A stretch of 15,819 nt of DNA, taken from JBFMHD01 sp040752395 [NCBI: Candidatus Hydrogenedentota bacterium]. GTDB lineage: Bacteria; JBFMHD01. Below are positions 7,368 through 13,995 of the stretch, piece after piece; within the stretch, counting starts at the first letter, position 1, and each line of letters starts with the position of its first letter. The DNA lies in contig JBFMHD010000051.1 of the NCBI GenBank assembly GCA_040752395.1, forward strand, positions 1 through 15,819, read 5' to 3'. Made by a program: the position numbers and the translations under genes. The notes below the pieces were generated by a model. It made no database searches and had not been told where the DNA came from. It saw only the letters and a list, made by a program, of their open reading frames with translations.

Positions 7368-9575
7368 TCATACGTTGTGTAGAGCGCAAAAGCGATTAGG
7401 GGGCTCCTTTACTAAACACTCTATCTTTAGCGATTTACCACTGTATTCGATCGCTATTTCAAAACTACTAAAAAATGAGATTAGTTCATCAAAAACTTTA
7501 TATACCCTCTTCCAGCGTATAATTTTATTGTTTATTTTAACACTATCTATAATTATTCTGTCAATAAAATGTAATATTAATCTTAACCTTCTTTTCTTTT
7601 TAACATTTTTATAATAGCCCGACATTTTACCAATAATGATGATAACTCTGTTATTATCTGATTTGACTTTTACAGGGATTTTTATGTATTTACCCTTTTT
7701 ATATTCATCTGTTATGCCGTCGTCTTCGTAATACACAAATTCGCTCTGTTTATGCGGAAATATCTCAAAAGATAAAATGTCATTCTTCTTTTTACCAATA
7801 TACGTAATATCTTGATTAACGGGTATTATCGAGCCCATTTTTACAAAAAATGGTATTTTTGAGATGGGGATACCTAAAGCCTTAAGGCAATTACCTTTTA
7901 TAGTAGTACCATCCTCTATATCTATCCATTCTCCATCAGGGAAAAATATCTGTTTTTTTAGATACTCTTTATTTTTCTGTGGTCTGACAACAGGTGCCAC
8001 TAAGATATTATCACCAATCATATATTGATACTTAAATTCATAGGATTCAGCATCTTGCGGATAATTGTGATACATAGCCCTTATAATAGGGAGCGCCTCG
8101 TTATAGGAGATATGTGCGTGAGTATAAAAATATGGTATTAGTCGGTATCTTAAACGAGTATATTTCCTGAATATTTCAACACTCTCCTTGTCATAATTCC
8201 ACGGCTCTCTTATGCCGTGGTTACTATGAGTTCTCATAATCGGAGAGAAACAACCGAACTCTATCCAGCGTATGTATAAATCTTTATCTAATTTATTGCT
8301 TAAAAAACCGCCTAAATCATGTGACCAGTAATTTGTTAACACATTGCCTGCTGTATACGTGAAATAAACCTGATATGCGAGTGTCTTCCAGGTAGAAAAA
8401 GTGTCACCTGAAAACCAGACCGGATATCTATGAGACCCTATGCCACCCCATCTGCTTAATATTAAACCACGTTTCTTTGTACTCTCACTTCTGCTTTTAT
8501 AATAAAAATAATTAAGCCGCATCTGGGGATTAAGTGTTTCATAACCATTACTGCCTGGTGCTATCTGGTCCACAGCACCCCAACCATCAACCCACCAGAA
8601 ATCTATACCAAGCCTTATTTTAGGTTTTAATAAAAGCTCGCAGAATGCAGTAACCTCTTTTTTATTACCAAAGTTGCACCGCCATTCAGTCATATCCTTT
8701 TTAAGATACTTTTTTATTTTATCAAAACTTGTATCAGAGCACGCCAGGGTCTCAGATGAATTGTAACCTGGATGGTCATTCAACGAAAGTTTTATTCCAA
8801 GCCGTTTCATTTGCTTTATGAATTTTTCAGGATTATAAAAATATTTCTCATTCCAATCATAACCACGCCATCCCTCTTTTCTCCAATCAGTATCAATAAC
8901 CATAACATCAATCGGGATACTAGATTCACGATACCGTTTAACTAAATCTATGAATTCATCCTGGGTATAAGCGTAGTATCTACTACACCAGTATCCAAAA
9001 GCGAAGAGAGGCGGTAGATTGGGTTTCCCAAAGATTTTAGAAAACTCAGATAACCCTGCTTTATAATTATTACCATACCCTATGAAAAAAAGGGTTTTAT
9101 ATCCCTTATTATATTCGAAACCTGGCCAATCTTTATTCTTATCCCAGAAGGTATAAGTATTGTCATAATACGCATAAACCCCGTTTCTGCTTAATACACC
9201 ATCACTTAAATCACCGGGTTTAACACATTTAGGAAACATAAACAGATGTAAGAAAGAGCCACCAAGGTTTTTATTATCCTTTTTACCATAATACCATTTT
9301 TTTGTTGAATTTTTATAGCTGTAAAATACCTGGAGACTCTTTTGGTTAAAACCAGCCCAAGCTGAGTTATATAGAATTTCTATATATTTTGTCTTTATTC
9401 TAAGAACCGAGCCCTTAATATTTACGATGGCGTCAGGAGGCATTATATTATTTATCTCTGTTACGAATAGCTCTTTATTAATAAATTTACCAGTGGGAGA
9501 ATACTCTGCTTTGAATGAATAATCAGATAATAGAGTAAATCTTGCTTTTTTAAAGTGGATAATGTGCTTTTTCAT
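7368..9575 (-). CDS. Glycoside hydrolase family 31 alpha-glycosidase
   Basis: 735 residues. No signal peptide, so probably cytoplasmic. The N-terminal beta-sandwich (about 1-185) precedes the catalytic TIM barrel, which starts at LFAFGYWCSRYYAYTQDEF (191-209). Active-site landmarks: IDTDW (227-231), LNDHPG (265-270), nucleophile D330 in FWWVDGWG, acid/base D391 in HRYPVWFSGDTFSTW, and MRTHSNHG (447-454). C-terminal beta domains include FPDGEWIDIEDG and a DUF5110-like region with YYEDDG (615-620). Family members cleave alpha-linked gluco- or xylo-type sugars with retention; exact substrate cannot be assigned. It heads the minus-strand unit, with the sulfatase-like gene starting 79 nt downstream. 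No Shine-Dalgarno is visible before ATG 9575, and a candidate promoter would place the transcript start almost at the ATG. Confidence 0.95.
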   Translation of the reverse strand: MKKHIIHFKKARFTLLSDYSFKAEYSPTGKFINKELFVTEINNIMPPDAIVNIKGSVLRIKTKYIEILYNSAWAGFNQKSLQVFYSYKNSTKKWYYGKKDNKNLGGSFLHLFMFPKCVKPGDLSDGVLSRNGVYAYYDNTYTFWDKNKDWPGFEYNKGYKTLFFIGYGNNYKAGLSEFSKIFGKPNLPPLFAFGYWCSRYYAYTQDEFIDLVKRYRESSIPIDVMVIDTDWRKEGWRGYDWNEKYFYNPEKFIKQMKRLGIKLSLNDHPGYNSSETLACSDTSFDKIKKYLKKDMTEWRCNFGNKKEVTAFCELLLKPKIRLGIDFWWVDGWGAVDQIAPGSNGYETLNPQMRLNYFYYKSRSESTKKRGLILSRWGGIGSHRYPVWFSGDTFSTWKTLAYQVYFTYTAGNVLTNYWSHDLGGFLSNKLDKDLYIRWIEFGCFSPIMRTHSNHGIREPWNYDKESVEIFRKYTRLRYRLIPYFYTHAHISYNEALPIIRAMYHNYPQDAESYEFKYQYMIGDNILVAPVVRPQKNKEYLKKQIFFPDGEWIDIEDGTTIKGNCLKALGIPISKIPFFVKMGSIIPVNQDITYIGKKKNDILSFEIFPHKQSEFVYYEDDGITDEYKKGKYIKIPVKVKSDNNRVIIIIGKMSGYYKNVKKKRRLRLILHFIDRIIIDSVKINNKIIRWKRVYKVFDELISFFSSFEIAIEYSGKSLKIECLVKEPPNRFCALHNV

Positions 9576-9584
9576 ATTGCGTAA

Positions 9585-9612
9585 TCTATATAAAATTTAT
9601 AAATTTTATCAA
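9585..9612 (-). promoter_or_regulatory. Candidate promoter for GH31 gene overlapping a perfect palindrome
   Basis: On the minus strand TTGATA (9612-9607), 16 nt, TATAGA (9590-9585) resembles a sigma70 promoter. Transcription would begin within a few bases of the GH31 ATG at 9575, giving a leaderless or nearly leaderless mRNA. Positions 9590-9609 are a perfect 20-bp AT-only palindrome (centre at TATA, arms ATAAAATT/AATTTTAT), well placed to act as an operator between the divergent GH31 and radical-SAM genes. A two-fold symmetric AT run can also arise by chance. Confidence 0.4.
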
Positions 9613-9649
9613 TAAAAAACGCATCTCATTTACAACCAGGACATTGTTT

Positions 9650-10669
9650 ATGAAAACAACAAAAGAATGGAACGACTGGCACTGGCAAATTGCAAATAGT
9701 ATCACAAGCTATAGTCAATTAAAAAAAATAATCAATCTTTCCTGGTTCGAATCCATAAAAACACTACAGATATTGCAAAAACCGCTTCGTATTACACCGT
9801 ATTTTGCAAAACTCATTGATAAAAATAATACCAACGACCCGTTACGTAGAACAGTTGTCCCCTCTATTTTTGAATTCAAAAAAACCAAAGGAGAAAAAAA
9901 AGACCCGCTTGATGAGGAAAAACAAAGTCCAGTAAAAGGGCTTGTTCATCGTTACCCTGATAGGGTACTTCTCTTAACAACATCGCTTTGCGCTACGTAT
10001 TGCAGGTATTGCAATCGCAAAAGACTGGTTGGTAAAAAAAAGGGTTGTTATTTAAGTTTTGCTCAATGTGAAAGAATTTTTGATTATATCAAAAGTAATA
10101 AAAATATAAGAGATGTTTTGTTTTCAGGTGGTGACCCGTTAATACTTGAAGATGAACATCTGGATTATTTGTTAAAAAGAGTAAAGAGTATCCCAAACGT
10201 TGAGGTAATGAGAATCAGCACCAGGATACCTGTTGTGCTACCCTACAGAATTACTCGCTCTCTACTCAAAATATTAAAAAAATATCAGCCGCTCTGGGTG
10301 AATATACATTTTACTCATCCCTGTGAGATCACAGATGAGGTAGAAAAAACCTGCAACAGACTCGCAGATTCCGGGATACCGCTTGGTAGCCAGACCGTGT
10401 TATTAAAAGATATAAATGATAATCCTGAGGTATTAAAAAAATTATTTCATAAACTTGTAAGGCTTCGTGTTAGACCATATTATTTATTTCAATGTGAACG
10501 TGTGATAGGGTCAGCACATTTCAGAACAGAGATTAATAAAGGGCTTGAGATTATTTCTTCGTTAATTGGACATACCTCTGGTTTTGCTGTGCCTGCTTAT
10601 GTTATGGACACACCTCGTGGTAAAGTCCAGTTATTACCAGGATTGAAAAATATAGACCGATTATTATAA
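9650..10669 (+). CDS. KamA-family (lysine 2,3-aminomutase-like) radical SAM, PLP-dependent enzyme
   Basis: 339 residues from ATG 9650; AGGA at 9638-9641 is 8 nt upstream, better placed than for the TTG at 9644. The order of motifs is that of lysine 2,3-aminomutase: WNDWHWQIAN (7-16), LRITPYFAKLID (46-57), DPLRRTVVPS, HRYPDRVLLL, the [4Fe-4S] cluster motif CATYCRYC (C114, C118, C121), SGGDPL (159-164), TRIPVVLPYRIT (191-202), and a C-terminal PLP lysine K325 in MDTPRGKVQLLPG. The Asp pair that holds the substrate amino group in clostridial enzyme (D293, D330) corresponds to E283 and D320 here. It is shorter than typical 400+ residue enzymes, ending soon after the PLP lysine. A lysine, glutamate or protein-lysine aminomutase are all possible; the substrate is unresolved. 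A 6-bp hairpin (CGATTA/TAATCG, 10658-10672) overlaps the stop codon. No partner acetyltransferase is adjacent. Confidence 0.9.
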   Translation: MKTTKEWNDWHWQIANSITSYSQLKKIINLSWFESIKTLQILQKPLRITPYFAKLIDKNNTNDPLRRTVVPSIFEFKKTKGEKKDPLDEEKQSPVKGLVHRYPDRVLLLTTSLCATYCRYCNRKRLVGKKKGCYLSFAQCERIFDYIKSNKNIRDVLFSGGDPLILEDEHLDYLLKRVKSIPNVEVMRISTRIPVVLPYRITRSLLKILKKYQPLWVNIHFTHPCEITDEVEKTCNRLADSGIPLGSQTVLLKDINDNPEVLKKLFHKLVRLRVRPYYLFQCERVIGSAHFRTEINKGLEIISSLIGHTSGFAVPAYVMDTPRGKVQLLPGLKNIDRLL

Positions 10670-10681
10670 TCGTGGATATTA

Positions 10682-10818
10682 TTAGGTGCGTAAAATCTAA
10701 TATTCTGACTGTAAAAAAATCGAAAATAATCTTGATATTTAATAAAAAATGGCATATAATTAATTGAAAGGATTTAAGGAAATTTTATGGGTAAAGTTTT
10801 TGAGAAAATAAAAATACA
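10682..10818 (+). repeat. Direct repeat, copy 1: promoter/leader and first codons of protease gene 1
   Basis: Matches 11268-11404 at a constant offset of 586 nt without gaps. In the 105 non-coding bases there are only three differences (10710 T/C, 10725 A/G, 10739 T/C), and the first 32 coding bases are identical. Similarity then falls sharply at 10819. Confidence 0.97.
10732..10760 (+). promoter_or_regulatory. Sigma70-type promoter of protease gene 1
   Basis: TTGATA (10732-10737), a 17-nt spacer and a perfect TATAAT (10755-10760). The start point would be near 10767, leaving a leader of about 20 nt that carries AAGGA at 10776-10780, 6 nt before the ATG. Confidence 0.8.
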
Positions 10819-11206
10819 GAATTATGAGGATATTATTCGCGCAAAGGATGGTAGATTGGATAAAAGTAAAATTCGGCAGATTGAGGTCGAGGGATTGGTT
10901 GATACCGGAGCAACGTTATTGCAATTACCAAAAAATATAGTTGATAATTTAGGATTAGAGGTTTACAGGGAAGTTACTGCCACTTATGCTAATGGGAAAA
11001 AAGAGATAAAAGGGGTAGCTGGCGGGATCAGACTTGAAATTCTCGGTCGTCAGGCTGAAGTGGAGTGTATTGTTGAGGAAGAAGGGACAAATGTATTAAT
11101 CGGACAGATACCATTAGAAGCAATGGATTTAGTTGTTGATTGCCGTACTAATAAATTAGGACCTCGGCCTGAATCGCCAGATATGGCTATGATAGATATG
11201 TTCTAA
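10787..11206 (+). CDS. Retropepsin-like (clan AA) aspartic protease, copy 1
   Basis: 139 residues. The catalytic signature is VDTGAT with D39, T40, G41 followed by LLQLP, typical of single-domain retropepsin-like proteases that work as homodimers. A flap-like segment (ATYANGKKE, about 66-74) and the second-strand block VLIGQIPLEAMDLVVD complete the fold. No signal peptide or membrane segment is present, so it is probably cytoplasmic. The C-terminal tail LGPRPESPDMAMIDMF is acidic, Met-rich and identical in copy 2. Cellular prokaryotic members of this clan have poorly known substrates; there is no reverse transcriptase or other retroelement gene nearby. A strong own promoter lies upstream. It could alternatively be a non-peptidase binding protein, but the DTGA motif is intact. 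Confidence 0.88.
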   Translation: MGKVFEKIKIQNYEDIIRAKDGRLDKSKIRQIEVEGLVDTGATLLQLPKNIVDNLGLEVYREVTATYANGKKEIKGVAGGIRLEILGRQAEVECIVEEEGTNVLIGQIPLEAMDLVVDCRTNKLGPRPESPDMAMIDMF

Positions 11207-11267
11207 TGTTTATTGACCACTGTTTATGCCACCGAAACCCAGAACATTGAGGATATAGCGAGCACCT

Positions 11268-11404
11268 TTAGGTGCGTAAAATCTAATATTCTGACCGTAA
11301 AAAAATCGAAGATAATCTTGATATCTAATAAAAAATGGCATATAATTAATTGAAAGGATTTAAGGAAATTTTATGGGTAAAGTTTTTGAGAAAATAAAAA
11401 TACA
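11268..11404 (+). repeat. Direct repeat, copy 2: promoter/leader and first codons of protease gene 2
   Basis: Second copy of the 137-nt repeat that begins at 10682. Its left edge lies in a short hairpin, GCACC (11262-11266), loop TTTA, GGTGC (11271-11275), whose left arm is missing at copy 1. The 61 bases between gene 1 and this edge match nothing else I can see in the window. Confidence 0.97.
11318..11346 (+). promoter_or_regulatory. Sigma70-type promoter of protease gene 2
   Basis: TTGATA (11318-11323), a 17-nt spacer and TATAAT (11341-11346), unchanged from copy 1. AAGGA at 11362-11366 is 6 nt before the ATG. None of the three leader differences touches the -35, the -10 or the ribosome-binding site. 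Confidence 0.8.
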
Positions 11405-11792
11405 AAATTTAGAAGATATTTTTTTATCAGAAAAAGGATATATTCTTAAAGATAAAATTAGAGAAATTGAGGTCGAAGGTCTTGTCGATACTGGTGCAAC
11501 CTTACTACAATTGCCTAAAGATATTGTTGATAAATTAGGATTAAAAATTTACAGGGAAGTTACTGCCACTTATGCTGATGGCCGAAAACAAAAAAAGAGT
11601 GTGGCAAGAGGGCTTTTAATTGAAATTCTCGGTCGTCAGGCTGAAGTAGAATGCATTGTAGAACCAGAAGGGTCGCAGGTACTGATCGGTCAAATCCCTC
11701 TGGAGGCGATGGATCTGGTTGTTGACTGCAGAACGAATAAATTGGGTCCGCGACCAGAATCGCCTGATATGGCTATGATAGATATGTTCTAA
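11373..11792 (+). CDS. Retropepsin-like (clan AA) aspartic protease, copy 2
   Basis: 139 residues, the same length as copy 1 and about 80% identical in protein (27 differences by my count). VDTGAT is intact with D39. Differences cluster at residues 13-31, just before the catalytic strand, and at 66-84, the presumed flap region, where substrate contact would be expected. From VLIG to the C-terminus (37 codons) the protein is identical although 18 codons differ silently, so this part is under strong protein-level constraint. If the active form is a dimer, the two copies could form a heterodimer; that is inference. No terminator is evident before the inverted-repeat element that follows. Confidence 0.88.
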   Translation: MGKVFEKIKIQNLEDIFLSEKGYILKDKIREIEVEGLVDTGATLLQLPKDIVDKLGLKIYREVTATYADGRKQKKSVARGLLIEILGRQAEVECIVEPEGSQVLIGQIPLEAMDLVVDCRTNKLGPRPESPDMAMIDMF

Positions 11793-11810
11793 CGTCCTTT
11801 TTTATTTCTT

Positions 11811-11943
11811 GAGATCTCTTTTAAACCCTATCTCGCTTATGGGTTACAAAGTGACAAAGGCAAAAGAGACACAAAGGAATATAAAAAACCTCAAAAACTT
11901 TGTGCCTTTGTGCCTTAAAAAAACGACTTTTAAAAGAGACCTC
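11811..11943. repeat. Nested inverted-repeat element (MITE/REP-like)
   Basis: Outer arms GAGATCTCTTTTAAA (11811-11825) and TTTAAAAGAGACCTC (11929-11943) pair at 14 of 15 positions. Inner arms, AAGGCAAAAGAGACACAAAG (11857-11876) and CTTTGTGCCTTTGTGCCTT (11899-11917), are imperfect complements built from a CTTTGTGC word. The loop is an A-rich 22 nt. No coding capacity for a transposase. It lies where the 5' half of the following protease remnant should be. Confidence 0.6.
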
Positions 11944-12136
11944 TGGAGAGATTATTGAGCGAGATTATGGTATCGCTTGTTTTGTGATTGATGGTATAGG
12001 TAAGGGTGGTTCAGATGTTATCTTTGGTGAGGAGACTGCTGCTGAATTATTAGGATTGCTTACACTTGAAAGTATGGCATTAACTGTAGATACAAAAACA
12101 GGTGAATTAAAACCAATAGAATTGTTTTTATTATAG
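11944..12136 (+). pseudogene. 5'-truncated clan AA aspartic protease remnant
   Basis: From about codon GEIIERDYGIACFVIDG the frame encodes the C-terminal half of a retropepsin-like protease: DVIFGEETAAELLGLLTLE, then LESMALTVDTKTGELKP, which aligns with LEAMDLVVDCRTNKLGP of the two intact copies. The catalytic DTGA strand and everything before it are missing in all forward frames upstream. The TTG at 11900 would start the frame inside the inverted repeat and gives a nonsense N-terminus (MCLCALKKRLLKET), with no convincing ribosome-binding site. The copy is diverged and has a different tail (ELKPIELFLL), so it comes from another subfamily rather than a recent duplicate. A short, expressed regulatory fragment cannot be excluded. 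Confidence 0.7.
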
Positions 12137-12321
12137 AATTTTTGGGTGTCCTATTAGATTCTTATATTGTGAGATCTGTGCAATTCGAGCAGAATTTTAA
12201 CTTAACTACCTTGTGTCAAAAGTCCTCAAATAGAAGTTTGGTTGGTGGCACTGCCACCTTAGGCTTTATAAGTATGGGAGTTTACATAATATCATATAAA
12301 AAAAATTTTTGAAATTAATAC

Positions 12322-12349
12322 TTGACAAAAGTTTAAAAATCTGTAAAAT
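12322..12349 (+). promoter_or_regulatory. Strong sigma70-type promoter of porin gene
   Basis: A consensus TTGACA (12322-12327), a 16-nt spacer and TAAAAT (12344-12349), embedded in A/T tracts that could act as an UP element. Start of transcription would be near 12356, leaving an untranslated leader of about 285 nt. The later TATAAT at 12352-12357 is too far (24 nt) from the -35. Confidence 0.7.
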
Positions 12350-12388
12350 TATATAATCTAATAAATTTTTATTAAACTCCTTAATTCT

Positions 12389-12454
12389 CCTCTGGCAGTG
12401 CTTTGTGCTCTGGAGGACAAGTTCCTGAACGCTTATTGTCACGTTTGCAGGAAC
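12389..12454 (+). promoter_or_regulatory. Two adjacent leader hairpins of unknown class
   Basis: Hairpin A: CCTC (12389-12392) with GAGG (12413-12416), continued by GCA/TGC inside, with bulges. Hairpin B: GTTCCTG (12421-12427) with CAGGAAC (12448-12454), continued by AACG (12428-12431) with CGTT (12442-12445) after a 2-nt bulge, 10-nt loop. They lie near the 5' end of the predicted porin mRNA. They may stabilise the message or bind a ligand or RNA; I do not recognise a riboswitch class. Confidence 0.5.
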
Positions 12455-12476
12455 GCGGTTCTTTAATTGTTTTAAA

Positions 12477-12486
12477 AAGGAGGTGA
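12477..12486 (+). promoter_or_regulatory. Perfect extended Shine-Dalgarno without a following start codon
   Basis: AAGGAGGTGA is fully complementary to the conserved 3' end of 16S rRNA. No ATG, GTG or TTG lies at normal spacing after it, and the next ATG on this strand is the porin start at 12641. The GTG within the motif itself would open only a 9-codon frame (MKQRFQGLD), and an ATT at 12493 a 10-codon one. It may be a ribosome standby site or leader-peptide signal. Confidence 0.6.
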
Positions 12487-12640
12487 AGCAAAGATTTCAA
12501 GGTCTGGATTGAAATACGGACCATAAAACCAGAGAACCAGAAACATTAGGGAGAGAAAGTATAGATCCCAAGATTCAAAAAAAGAGTTTGAAAATTTGGC
12601 GCCGTAGAGCGCTGTTAACATAAATTTCGGAGGACGTATA

Positions 12641-13813
12641 ATGAAAAAGGCTATTTTAGCAATAATTATGACTTTCTGTTTGGTTACCGTAGTATATGCT
12701 GACATTGAGATATCTGGTCATGTTGTTACAGTCTGGTCAGATGCACAGTACGATGAGCTGACTGCCAGAGGGACATCGGCAGGAGTACCATTGGCATTGA
12801 CAATGGGTAGTGGTCCCCAGGTGATTGAGAATAACCCGTTATCAAGTGGTGTTTACCAATTAAATTCGACTGCTGCAGCTGCTGCAGATGTATTAGCGGT
12901 TGCAGAGATCGAGCTTGATATCGATGCTGATATTACTGACAACATCTCAGCAAGGATCGATCTTGAAGCTGCTGAAAATCTTGGTCCAGATGTCGAAGCT
13001 GCTTACATTAAACTTGTACAGCCATTTGATGTGCCGTTTGATGTTATCGTTGGTAAGTTTGTTGCTCCGGTTGGCGTCGAGCCACAGGAACAGATTGACA
13101 GAAAACTTATCACAAATTCATTACCTGATAAATTTCTTCCAAATACTCTAACAGGTATAGCAGTCACTGGAACAGTTTCAGCGATTGACTATGTAATTTT
13201 CTATGTCAATGATCTTGATGCTGGTGACAATGATCGTAATGAGGTTACTGATGGTTCGAATGCAATTGGTGCGAGACTTGCTACAAGCCCGCTTGAAGGT
13301 CTTGATATCGGTATCGCATACGCAGTCGAGAGCTTAAATGATGTTACCAATCTCAATCCAACTGACGTTGATTTTAGAGTACTTGACGTCGATGCAGTGT
13401 ATGCAAATGGGCCATGGGAAATCCGTGGTGAATATTTAGCTGCAAGCGAAGACGATTCAGCTCCAGAAATTGTTTATGTCGGTGGTTTTAACACAAATGG
13501 AGACCAGGATGTGGATGCTTACAGTATTCAGGTTTCTTATGATGTAGATGAACAGATCAATGTTGTTGCAAGATATGCGAATGAAGAACCTAATCAGGCA
13601 AATGCAAGAAGAACCAATAACAATCTAGGAGCTACTAGAACTGCGCTTGGGAATGAGTATACAGTAGTATCAGTTGGTGCTTCGTATGCATTCAGCGAAA
13701 ATGCGATTTTCAAGATTGAATATTCTGATATAGATACAGAAGAAGCTACAGGTGTCCCAGTATATGACCCAGATGACAATCTTATTGCATGCGAGTTAAC
13801 AGTTGCCTTCTAA
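12641..13813 (+). CDS. Porin-like outer-membrane beta-barrel protein
   Basis: 390 residues. Residues 1-20 are a signal peptide ending VVYA, so the mature protein starts at D21. The mature chain alternates short amphipathic strands with acidic loops (AEIELDIDADITDNISARID, AAYIKLVQPFDVPFDVIVGK, AIGARLATSPLEGLDIGIAY, EIRGEYLAAS, YSIQVSYDVDEQINVVARYA, YTVVSVGASYAFSENAIFKI) and ends in a C-terminal Phe (ELTVAF), the usual outer-membrane assembly signal. A long polar N-terminal segment (about 30-80) may be a loop or plug. There are few Cys residues and many Asp, typical of porins; specificity is not readable. GGAGGA at 12629-12634 decides the start. Consensus promoter, structured long leader, strong ribosome-binding site and terminator indicate high expression of a single-gene unit. 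Codons are visibly less AT-biased than in the neighbours, consistent with high expression. Confidence 0.88.
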   Translation: MKKAILAIIMTFCLVTVVYADIEISGHVVTVWSDAQYDELTARGTSAGVPLALTMGSGPQVIENNPLSSGVYQLNSTAAAAADVLAVAEIELDIDADITDNISARIDLEAAENLGPDVEAAYIKLVQPFDVPFDVIVGKFVAPVGVEPQEQIDRKLITNSLPDKFLPNTLTGIAVTGTVSAIDYVIFYVNDLDAGDNDRNEVTDGSNAIGARLATSPLEGLDIGIAYAVESLNDVTNLNPTDVDFRVLDVDAVYANGPWEIRGEYLAASEDDSAPEIVYVGGFNTNGDQDVDAYSIQVSYDVDEQINVVARYANEEPNQANARRTNNNLGATRTALGNEYTVVSVGASYAFSENAIFKIEYSDIDTEEATGVPVYDPDDNLIACELTVAF

Positions 13814-13830
13814 GTTGATGATGTAATTCA

Positions 13831-13875
13831 GCAAAAGAAAGCCCGGGTTGGGTTAACTGACCCGGGCTTTTTTGC
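13831..13875 (+). terminator. Intrinsic terminator of porin gene
   Basis: AGCCCGGGT (13840-13848) pairs perfectly with ACCCGGGCT (13860-13868), loop 11 nt, followed by a T run; flanking GCAAAAG and TTTTTTGC extend the stem. The GC core is striking in this AT-rich sequence. It begins 18 nt after the porin stop codon. Confidence 0.96.
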
Positions 13876-13890
13876 TTTAAAATAATTTTC

Positions 13891-13919
13891 TTGATTTTTA
13901 ATAGGATTGATTATATAAA
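13891..13919 (+). promoter_or_regulatory. Candidate promoter for tRNA-Val and thrS
   Basis: TTGATT (13891-13896), a 17-nt spacer and TATAAA (13914-13919), giving a start near 13926 and about 70 nt of 5' precursor before the tRNA. It lies just after the porin terminator, so a fresh promoter is expected here. Confidence 0.5.
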
Positions 13920-13995
13920 TATATTAATGATGAAGCCACAGATAAGGCTCGCTGTTTAATGAGGTTTTTATCTTAAGTATTTTAGGATATAATGT

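Larger units (their letters stand above)
12137..12640. other. 504-nt intergenic region with porin promoter and structured leader
   Basis: No credible gene. The first 180 nt hold a short perfect hairpin, GGTGGC (12244-12249), loop ACT, GCCACC (12253-12258), without a U tract, plus AT-rich sequence. The rest is the porin promoter and its long leader, annotated separately. The segment 12487-12628 is purine-rich with no ATG. The porin ribosome-binding site GGAGGA is at 12629-12634. Confidence 0.7.

Noticed and set aside
10787-11792. A retroelement or provirus, given the retropepsin-like proteases
   Set aside because: No reverse transcriptase, integrase, RNase H or long terminal repeats are present; the duplicated 137-nt sequence is a promoter/leader.
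10682-12136. Toxin-antitoxin or CRISPR-like array
   Set aside because: Only two direct repeats, each with its own complete gene, and no short regularly spaced repeat units or paired small toxin gene.
12244-12258. GGTGGC/GCCACC hairpin as terminator of the protease array
   Set aside because: No T run follows the stem, so evidence for intrinsic termination is weak; kept only as a structural note.
12472-12705. Minus-strand open frame opposite the porin leader and signal peptide
   Set aside because: No ribosome-binding site, and the sequence is explained by the plus-strand leader and porin start.
13988-13993. TATAAT as the -10 element for the tRNA
   Set aside because: It ends two bases before the mature tRNA, so transcription would start inside the acceptor stem.
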